Shown here one piece after another: positions 55,667 to 64,000 of a stretch of DNA of 64,000 bases. The translations under genes and the position numbers were made by a program. The stretch is taken from contig CM075344.1 of NCBI GenBank assembly GCA_037693485.1, forward strand, positions 94,523,001 to 94,587,000. Direction: 5' to 3'. How positions within the stretch are numbered: the stretch's first letter is position 1; each line of letters opens with the position of its first letter. The notes beneath the pieces are model-generated. The model was not told where the DNA came from. It did not search any database and worked only from the letters and a program-made list of their open reading frames with translations. The stretch is from Kitagawia praeruptora. Taxonomy: Eukaryota; Streptophyta; Magnoliopsida; Apiales; Apiaceae.

Positions 55667-56361
55667 ATTAATCGAACCAACCCCCTTCCACTATTTTCTA
55701 CTCAAGACAAACCCATTTCCCCTCCTCTCTACAGTTCAATTAGATGATTAACCGAGTCACCAGTGCTTTTAGTTCGAGTTATGCGTTCCTTTTGTGTCTT
55801 GTCTGCGATTTCTGGTTTTTGAGTTTCTTGTCGAGTTGCTGTTTCCTTTTAATTGCTGTCGAATTGTAATTTCATTTTGTTATCTGTTTTACTGTCGAAG
55901 TTTTGGTTCTCAGAGTATGCTTCGAGTTCTTGCTGCGTTTTTTTTCTATTTTTCTCTGCGTTATGTTTGTAGTTTGTAATCGACTTTTACTGCTAAGTTC
56001 TGAGTCCAAGTTGTGCAGCGTTTTCGCGAGTTGCTGTTGCCGTTTGTTTGTTTATCGAAGTTTGTGACTGCAGAGTTGTTAAATGAATTGCTGAGTCAGT
56101 TTCTGAGTCCTGTAAAATGTGCTGAGTTTTTGTTCTGTAGTCGAGTTCTAATCGCTGAGTTGTGTTTGTGTTGTAGGAGTTGTACACTTGTTTTTCTGTT
56201 TTTCCGAGTTAGTCTCCAAGTCGATTTTTGTTGAGTTCTTGCTTTACTATGTTGAGTTCTTGCTGAGTTAAATTTGCGAAGTTGAATTGTCTGTGTTCTT
56301 CGGTTTTGTTTCGAACTGTTGATTATTTAGCTATTTGTTCTGTCGAAGATTTTGGTTGCTA

Positions 56362-56792
56362 CTCCCTCCGTCTCTTTTTACTTTGCCCGTTTGACTAAAA
56401 ACACGGGTTTTAAGAAAAACTGGGTATTGAATATTATTTGTAAGAAGTAGTGGGTATTGAATATTGTTTTTAAGGAGTAGTGGATATTGAATATTGTTTT
56501 TTTGGAGTAGTGGGTGGAGTAGTGGATATTGAATATTATTGTTAAGGAGTAGTGGGTGGAATAGTAGGTATTGAATATTGTTTTTTTGAAGTAGTGGGTG
56601 GAATAGTGGGTGTTGAATATTATTTGTAATGATTAGTGGGTGGAATAGTGGGTATTGAATATTATTTTTAAGGAGTAGTGAGTGGAGTAGTGGGTATTGA
56701 ATATTATTGTTTATGGCTTAAAATAGAAAGGGGAAAAGTATTTTGATAGTCCCGATTTAGTAAATGGGAAATGTTTTTAGAGACAGAGGGAG
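56362..56792 (+). mobile_element. Stowaway-like MITE
   Basis: 431 bp with CTCCCTCCGTCTCT at the left and AGAGACAGAGGGAG at the right (terminal inverted repeats), flanked by TA (56360-56361 and 56793-56794). Both match Stowaway/Tc1-mariner MITEs. The interior is a variable tandem array of GTAGTGGGTATTGAATATT units. Confidence 0.85.
56430..56710 (+). repeat. Minisatellite inside the MITE
   Basis: About eight imperfect copies of a unit containing GAGTAGTGGGTATTGAATAT, with variable T-rich linkers. Confidence 0.8.
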
Positions 56793-57333
56793 TATCGATT
56801 TATTATTTTCCGAATCTGTAGTCCTTATTGCTGAGTTTGTTTGATTTCATTTTTGATGCGCTGAGTTCGACTTCTGTAGTCTGTTTGCGCGTAAATTTTT
56901 GCTAATTTTACTGTTTTTTTGTTGGTTCAAATTTGCTACGTGAATTATGAGTTTGGAAATTGAGAAATGATCTGGTTTGTTAATGGTTAGTTGCATTTAC
57001 GAATAAGTCATGTCCACTTTTCCCTAAAAATTTCTGTAAATAAAAATGAGTTAGATTCGAATTTCTACTTTTTAGAATAATTCAATTTTTGCTCTTGTCA
57101 TTTTTAATCAATTAGTTTAGAATTAGAATAATAATTTAATTTCCTTTTAAATTAGGTTAAATTTTCTTTTAGGAATTAAGTTATAAAAATAAAAAAAAAA
57201 TTGTTCTAATTCGCCTTAATTAAAAGTTAAAGACTTGCGAAAATATTAGTCTCTGTGGATCGATATCTCAAATATTAAAACGATGAAATTGTGCACTTGC
57301 AATTTAAATCTTAATTTATAGCACATCAAGTAA

Positions 57334-59230
57334 TCATTTAATAAAGTGAATATTCAAGTAATTTTTACTACTAATATCGAAATATGTAATAACCTCAAAA
57401 CACCCAAATGTAACCCTTAAAATATTTCTAATCAAAACCAAGACATTATCCCTCCGGCAATTCCCGAACTTTAACCACTTTATCAAAAATTACAACCACC
57501 GATTCTCAGTCAATAGGTAATAGACCATTCATAAATCCTTGCCAAATGAATATTATAATTAATATTCATTGAATTAAATAAACTCTCAAATAACTTTTAT
57601 CATTAATATCCCATGTATTTTTAACCGAAAATATTCAATTTATAATCATGGGATTATCTTTGTTATTATTCCGGAACAAAGCGATTTTAATAAAACATTT
57701 TGAAAATGATATTCATCTAATTAAATAAACTTAATTAGAAGAATAAGGTTTATTTAATCCATAAATGCTTCAGAAGTATTTACTAATTAAATAAACATTG
57801 GTTTATTGGTGATGTTGCCTTTAGGTTAGCTATTGCAAAATTCTTAAAAAAAAACCTTGTCCGAGTTTCGAAAATATGCATTACAAAATAACCCCGACAC
57901 GCGGGCTAAGTTATAAAACTCAGTACATGCTCTACCCTCTGAACCTTTCTTATTCCGGTACATAATTACATACTTTATAACATATAGTCCACTTCCATAA
58001 TACGAAAAGTTTATAAATATAAACCATATAACCCAAGACGTAGGATCATAAAAATATCCCCGCCTATCGACAGTATTATAAGTCCCGGGGTTTTGATTAT
58101 TGCACGAGCATGATTTACAAATCATGAGCAAGGTCAAAATATACTGATTTTGATGAGGAAGCACAAGATTGGAAAACTAAAAAATATGGATTTAAATTTT
58201 ATCCACACATTTCATATATATTTCAAAATACACATATACCCTGAACGATAGAGTATGCATAAATAAACTTGTCTCTGGTCCTTAGCAGAAAACATAATCC
58301 TGCGAATAAATCCTTCGCACCTCGTCCAAGCAATTCCATGGAGGTATCTTACCTTCCCTCATACGACGCCTCGATCTTTCCTTTTTGATGCACGTCGCTC
58401 CGACTTGATTATACCCTAATGGTACTGAAATAGTTACGATTACGTGTCAGTCCAACCTCGTATTTCGAGTAGACACAACTCGGAATTACCACTAAATCAC
58501 ATAAAGTCAAACTATAGGTGTCCTCCCTATAGCTCACTACTCTATTACCACTTAATGCACATAACACATTTAGTAAAGAAAATGAAATGAAAAGATTCCC
58601 CTTTATAAAGTGGACATCTCCTGGTGCTAAACACACCTCAACCATTTAATAGACTTAAACCAACTTAACATATAGATAATCATCAAATTAGCCCATTAAT
58701 CCTCGAGACAACAATAAACCCTCAAAATAATTCACTTAACACATATATACATAAACAATTAACACTCAAAGAATGCCTCTAGACCATTGAAATTGTATAC
58801 GTTAAATAATTTTAAATGCAGGGGATTTTTAGAAAATTTCGGCATGAAGTATTCGTTTATCGGACTATCCCGGGGTCACAGCCCCTCAATATCAATCACA
58901 AACAATTCAACCCTGTATCTATACTACTAAAATAAAGCTGCCCCAACTTGTAGCAACATTAAAGTAAACAAGTAAGGAAAGTACCCGCCCAGACTTGCGG
59001 CACATAGCACATAAGAAATTCTGCCTCGACATACAGTAAACACATAGTAATTTATATTAGCATTAACTACTACTTACGCTACATCAATGATCGTATCACT
59101 CACGCATTTTAATGATACACATGACAATCAATTATTGATATTCGTAAGCCCTAGGGAACAACCCCTAGCATTAACTATTACTTACGCTATATCAATGATC
59201 ATATCACTTGAGCATATTAATTATACTGGT
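57334..59230 (-). mobile_element. Continuation of the minus-strand chromovirus-like element
   Basis: Resumes the sequence cut at 54630. It is AT-rich, with GAATATT-type blocks and a further GATTCTCAGTC/CCCTCCGG motif pair as at 53820 and 54190. The boundary between LTR and internal region is not visible. A block at about 59060-59120 (GCATTAACTACTACTTACGC) is repeated, diverged, at about 59168-59225. No coding domain is recognised; frames at 57844 and 58409 are unsupported. Confidence 0.45.
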
Positions 59231-59371
59231 TGTTAGGTCCCGAAGTATCGTAGAAGGGGGGGTTGAATACGATACTACCAAAAAAAATAATTCCGAGAAT
59301 ATATCTTTATTGATAATAAACTCGAAGGGGTGTTACAACTTCTAATCCAATGGATTAGCTTTAAAACCTGA

Positions 59372-59570
59372 ACACTCCTAAGGATAGTTTAGGCACGAGG
59401 ACCTTCTACCCGACACTTCCTGAAAGCGGGCTAAGCCGACTTTCCTACTAGATGGACTGTCCAGCAGCTTACACTACTAAGGATAGTTTAGGCACGAGGA
59501 CCTTTTACCCGACACTTCCTGAAAGCGGGCTAAGCCGACTTTCCTACTAGATGGACTATCTAGCAGCTTA
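59372..59570 (+). repeat. Tandem duplication, 99-bp period
   Basis: Two copies opening ACACTCCTAAGGATAG / ACACTACTAAGGATAG and sharing GAAAGCGGGCTAAGCCGAC, with few changes. Confidence 0.88.
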
Positions 59571-59809
59571 CAATGAGAAGATATAAGAGAGAGAAGAGAG
59601 AGTTGTGTGTTGTGGTGTTTTTTAAAATGAAATACAACAGGCCTATTTATAGGATTTAGAAAGTCACTATATTGTACTATTTCAACAACTCCCGTGGGCC
59701 CTACCAGCCACTTTTTGAATAGTACCACTATTCATCACGTACCAAAATGTGTCTGCTGAAATTTTCTTTTCACGTGGGCCCCACCAGCCACTATTTGAAT
59801 AGTACCACT

Positions 59810-59935
59810 ATTTACTATTCATATGAATAGTAATTTTGGTTACTATTCATATGAATAGTAATTTCGGATACTATTCATATGAATAGTAATTTCGGATACT
59901 ATTCATATGAATAGTAATTTTCGGATACTATTCAT
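59810..59935 (+). repeat. Palindromic minisatellite
   Basis: Four or five units of about 28 bp centred on the perfect palindrome TACTATTCATATGAATAGTA, separated by ATTTCGGA-type linkers. Confidence 0.9.
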
Positions 59936-60392
59936 TTTCCTCTTAATTTGATATCCTTAAATATTGAGCTTCCCACTAACTGGAGGATGTCATCACCATT
60001 CTAAACTCAATCATACCTCTTAACAGTTTTTCTGAGTTAGATACTTCGATTCCTTTGTGAAGTGTTGACGCCTAGTGCAACTGGTCTGGTTCACAAACGA
60101 CTAACATTCACTCGTGGTATTCATATCTTGTCTTTAAGAACACTGCTAAGAATTGTGCAACCATCAAAACTTTATCACTGGAATCTTTTGGCCCTTCAAT
60201 TGAATCATCTATACATCTTATTCTATCACTAAGGCTTGATCATGTTAATGAACTTCTTTCAGCGACTTGATCCTTGTCGGTGCCTGTTCTTCAAATTTCA
60301 CGATTCCTGTATAGAGTTAATATTATTTATCTTTTGTCCTAGTTGAGTTATATATGTCCTCTAATACATATTACTTTACATTATGCTTTACA

Positions 60393-60877
60393 ATCTCCCC
60401 CTATTTGATTGTTAGGGTTTGACAAGCAAATTCCTAGAGGATAACTCAACTGATACAAAAAAAATGAAGTTCAAAGATGAATAATATTAAAGTGCATTCT
60501 GGATCATATATATACATTTTCCAGATTTCTAAAATTAACCAAGTGCAAGACAATTGTTCTTTTAGACTGAACATATCTTCAAGTTTGCCTTGCTTTCTTT
60601 CCACATAGCACTTAATACTCCCATTAGCTTTTCCTTTCCCAAAATAAAGTTAATTCCGTGTCAACAACCTTTTCCTTGCCCTCATGCCTAGTAGATTTTT
60701 CTTGATCATCCAACTTCTCCCCCTCAGTTGGGTTATCCTCCAGAGTAGTAGGATGTGGAGTTGGTATATTAGACGAAGATGGCTTTACCAAGGAGTTGAT
60801 TGCATGACTAAACTGGGCTGCCATGGAACGTAATTGAACCTGGAATGCATCATTTTGAATAAGTTGCAAAATTTTGA
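60393..60877 (-). mobile_element. Interior 3' fragment of the Copia element
   Basis: Holds the polypurine tract (60393-60410 on the minus strand), then a minus-strand frame (60877-60624, about 84 codons, open at its upstream end) with LQLIQNDAFQVQLRSMAAQF and an acidic, Ser/Pro-rich tail. I do not recognise it as a known domain. It is cut at 60878 by the plus-strand LTR, so the upstream part of the frame is foreign. Confidence 0.5.
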
Positions 60878-61565
60878 TGTAAGAACCCGAATTTTCGGTA
60901 GAATTAAAACTTTTTATATATTGATGAAAGAATGAACAGTGACTCCGACTACAAGGTATTAACAATGAATGTGAATGGGTATAGATTTAAATGATTATAT
61001 GTCATGAAGAATGCAATGGGTTGACAACCTAGATTAGAATAATCTATCTCCTAAGAAATAAGTTATGGCACTCCAAAGAGGAAGGAGATATTCTTGTGTC
61101 ATCCAAATCAATATCTGTTGTTAGTCCAGTGGTTCCGTAAAAGGGTTAAGGAATGCCCTGAAGAGAACAAGGACATTTTTGTAAATATAAGGATTAAAGA
61201 TGGAATAAAGAATGAATAGTGTTTTGGTGGAAATAAGAATATTATTAGATGACGCTATATAGAAGTATTCAGAACGGATTTCTGAGTTCGTATTCATGAT
61301 CCAGGGGCAAAATAGCACTTTTATTTTCTCCGAGATTTCCCTGGATACTGCAAGACTTGAGGATTTATTTAAGGGATTTAAGGAATTTAAATTCGAGAAG
61401 TATTAAGAAAGAAGGAGAATGGTATTATAATTATTAAGAAAGTTTCTGGTAAAACCCTAACTAGAAACCTTGGAGACATTCCTCCGAACGATCAATCAAA
61501 CTGAGCAATAATCGGACAAAAGAACAAGCAGAGAACCAAAGGACAATCATGTGCAAATGGAAACG

Positions 61566-61727
61566 ATGATTATTGGAAAGTTTGGAATTTAGAAAGATTC
61601 GATTTATAGCCGTCGTAATGCCCGATTTTCGTTAAACCTTAAGTAGATGATTATTGGAAAGTTTGGAATTTAGAAAGATTCAATTTATAGCCGTCGTAAT
61701 GCCCGATATTCGTTAAACCTTAAGTAA
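61566..61727 (+). repeat. Tandem duplication, 81-bp period
   Basis: Two copies opening ATGATTATTGGAAAGTTTGG and ending CGTTAAACCTTAAGTA, differing at about three positions. Confidence 0.9.
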
Positions 61728-62639
61728 CCATGCATCACAGTAGGTCTAACTCACTGTTAAGCTTCGATTTCTGCCATGATAAGCTATTATGTTATAAGCT
61801 TCGTTTTGATACATAGATCGTATAAAATGGACTTACGGTTTACGAGTTATGATTAAATTCGTAAAAGTGGTTCGAAACCGTAAACGAAAGTTCGTAACTG
61901 AAATTGGATTCCTTTAATACTACGAAATCAGTGGCAAATCTTGATAATTAAATGTTAGAGGTAAAAAGGAAGGTGTGAGAGAAAACCACATGTCGAACAA
62001 ATCGTTTTCCGATTTTATAAAAATGTTCGAATCGAGGTTAAACACGAACGAACCCCTTAAAAGTATGACTTTGGTTATAACTTAGAAAACGGGCGATAAA
62101 ACTCGAGGTATAATCTTGATTCGTAAACGACCGACCTTAGAACTTATACGACTTAAGTATATACAAAGTGTAAGTGTGACGACGTGTCTTAGTAGCGAAC
62201 GAATGACGGGTCATAGCGAGAATAAAGAGAATTGCACTAAAGGGTGTTTAATGAGATAACCCGAAAACGTGTTTCGACTTAAGTAAGTTATACTTAGCCT
62301 TTTAAAAAGTGTTAAGTGATTGACCTCGGTTATTGTGACCACCGGATTGACACGAGGCACACTACCCCTACAGGATTATCAGGCAAGTTTCCAATACCTT
62401 GGAACTGTTGTTGTGATAATATATATGATTGTTGTTATACATATTCCATAGCATGCATGCTTGTTTTCAAAGTATATTGGAATACTTGTTCCCTGAACTA
62501 ATATTGGCCTATAGACTAGATATGAAGCATCAGTTATAAGCCGGATTGTTTTGGCAAAACCCTTAGTGAAGGGCGTATGATATTCATTCTTTAAATATAG
62601 ACCGGGAGTCGGTATTTTGGGATATAGAGATAGTCGTGG

Positions 62640-63360
62640 AAACTCGGAGGGATTCCAGTGACTGTTTATTTGAGGAATGTTATTTATGAACATTATTTAT
62701 ATTTCCATGAAGTATTGATTACTTGGAAATTATTCGAGGAATGCTATTTGAATATTATCTCAATCGAGAAGTACCATATGAATATTATTTTGAATATTCA
62801 TTCGCGTATATTTATTTACTGAATATTATTTTAATATTCATTCGAGCTTTAATTACTTAAAGGAATATTAGTTTCGAATATTCATTTAGAGTTTGATTAT
62901 TCAATGAGTAATTACTTTAATATTCTTGGAAATTTATTTATTAAATGAATATTATTGTGAATATTCATTTAAGATTTTATGTACTTGATGAATATTATTT
63001 TAAAATCTTCATTCGAAGTTCTATTTACTTAAGGAATATTGCTTCGAATATTCCTTTAAAGTTTTGATTACTAAAAAATATTATTTGGATATTTATTTAG
63101 AATATTATTTATTAAATGAATATTATTTTCAAATATTCATTTAAGATTTGATTTATTTAGTGTATATTATTTTAAACATTTATTTGAGTTTATTCAAATA
63201 ATGAATATTATTTTGAATATTCATTTAAAGAAGAGAGTTATTTAGTAAATAATTCTAAATATTCATTCAAGGATTACTTATGAGTAATATTATGATTTAT
63301 TCATATTCCTTAATTATTATTGATTTAATAAATATTATTGGAATATTTACTAAAATTCCT
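62640..63360 (+). repeat. Array of AT-rich imperfect palindromes
   Basis: Around a dozen blocks of the type GAATATTATTTTGAATATTC followed by ATTTAAGNTTTGATTA, in irregular tandem. Related blocks in reverse lie at 53480-53800. Confidence 0.8.
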
Positions 63361-63535
63361 TTAAGTTCTTTTTATAATGATTCATATTATTCAAAGATTA
63401 TCTATCACCTTCAGATATGGTGTAAAATATTTCAGAGTATTTTATGACTATTTTTATCAAGGGGAGGTTCCCAAACTTTATTTTCATTTAAATCTATCTT
63501 AAAGAAGATTTAAATACTCGCTCAACTTCCAAACG

Positions 63536-63543
63536 TATATAAA
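63536..63543 (+). promoter_or_regulatory. TATA box of the plus-strand chromovirus-like LTR
   Basis: TATATAAA followed by TGGACCTCACTTGAGAG. It lies just downstream of the AT-rich array. Confidence 0.5.
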
Positions 63544-63898
63544 TGGACCTCACTTGAGAGATGTTATTCATTGGACTGCCCGGTCCTATACTTGCTAAAC
63601 TATCTTGTCACTCACATCTTGATTCTTTCAATCATCGATATGAATCTGTTTGGTTACCTTCTCAACGCTCGAGGGGTAAGAATTGATGGAACAAGTTTGT
63701 ATCCATTAACAAGCATCAGCTTGGGAAATATTGGTGAATTTTCCTTTCCAACTAGATACGACTACTTTGTGGAGTCCTATCAACAAGTATTATACTTGGG
63801 GAAAGGGGGAGGAACTTTACATTTCAGAGTTATGGACGTTAAATGAACTAGGAGATGCGTAAGTGACACAGTGGCGCCGGTCCAGCAAATGGCCCAAC

Positions 63899-64000
63899 TG
63901 TAACGCCGGTCCAACGTAGGTTATAGGGCTAGAAACAAGAATCAACTCCTTACTACTAGTATAACTTCGTTGAGAAGTACACCATCAACTAGTACTATAT
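63899..64000 (-). mobile_element. Start of another minus-strand LTR of the same family
   Basis: TGTAACGCCGGTCC followed by GGTTATAGGGCTAGAA and ACTAGTATAACTTCGTTG, which matches the forward text at 51658-51790. So the orientation switches here. It continues past the window end. Confidence 0.5.

Larger units (their letters stand above)
54631..57328 (+). mobile_element. Athila-type solo LTR
   Basis: TGATAAGTGCATATTTT to TATAGCACATCA, flanked by AGTAA on both sides (54626-54630 and 57329-57333). The right end (GTCTCTGTGGATCGATATC, GTGCACTTGC) has the Athila LTR layout. A TATAAATG box lies at 55020-55027. About 2.27 kb without the MITE. No internal region or PBS follows, so this is a solo LTR. 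It has no coding capacity. Confidence 0.8.
59231..60392 (-). mobile_element. Copia (Sirevirus-like) 3' LTR, minus strand
   Basis: On the minus strand it starts TGTAAAGCATAATG directly after the tract TAGGGGGAGAT and ends CTTCGGGACCTAACA. The box GGGGGGGTTGAATACGATAC near the end recurs in plant Sirevirus-type LTRs. 1162 bp. The right side is the element interior. Confidence 0.65.
60878..63898 (+). mobile_element. Chromovirus-like LTR, plus strand
   Basis: Starts TGTAAGAACCCGAATTTTCGG, a typical Tekay-like LTR opening, and is the inverted relative of 51511-54630. A TATA box (TATATAAA) lies at 63536-63543. It carries an 81-bp tandem duplication and a palindrome-rich array. It breaks off at about 63898, where sequence in the opposite orientation starts. 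Short frames are unsupported. Confidence 0.65.

Noticed and set aside
57844..58645. Minus-strand frames of 106 and 78 aa
   Set aside because: AT-rich retroelement sequence with no recognisable domain or conserved copy.
63571..63846. 91-aa plus-strand frame downstream of the LTR TATA box
   Set aside because: Its inverted relative at 53100-53275 does not keep the frame, so it is LTR leader sequence.

Overview
The window is intergenic DNA from a flowering plant, most likely a eudicot; the species cannot be read from the sequence. It is almost entirely nested transposable elements: Ty3/gypsy LTR elements of Athila, Tat and chromovirus type, a Copia (Sirevirus-like) fragment, two CACTA DNA transposons and a Stowaway-like MITE. 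I found no ordinary single-copy host gene, tRNA, rRNA or CRISPR array.

Layout, outermost to innermost. Positions 1-2425 hold a decayed Athila-type LTR, a tRNA-Asp-type primer binding site and a second truncated LTR. A non-coding, LARD-like LTR element with an initiator-Met primer site follows (2426-48964), arranged LTR - internal - LTR - partial internal. Its left LTR was hit by a Tat-type gypsy element (2809-40774) flanked by the 5-bp duplication ACCTT. The Tat insertion is a tandem dimer: three 715-bp LTRs and two internal regions. Each internal region has a sense gag-pol frame and, between pol and the next LTR, an antisense spliced gene with its own TATA box. Each copy was then hit by a different CACTA element. 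CACTA1 (9805-15074, TSD TTG) lies in pol of copy 1 and carries fragments of several host genes. CACTA2 (26314-36317, TSD CTA) lies just after pol of copy 2 and carries an uninterrupted 1086-aa TNP2-type transposase. Each copy supplies the empty site for the insertion in the other.

The right third (48965-64000) has an internally deleted Athila gag-protease region, a minus-strand chromovirus-like LTR interrupted by an Athila-type solo LTR (54631-57328, TSD AGTAA, with a MITE inside), the 3' end of a minus-strand Copia element, and an inverted plus-strand LTR of the same chromovirus-like family running to the window edge.

Functional state: both Tat copies have in-frame stops, nearly all C-to-T type, but no frameshift. 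Copy 2 keeps a 1425-aa protease-RT-RNase H-integrase frame and an unbroken antisense gene (775 aa after splicing). The best candidates for new biology are that antisense gene, an exact copy of the 3' polypurine tract inside the integrase frame (the lentiviral central-PPT position), and the multi-gene capture in CACTA1.
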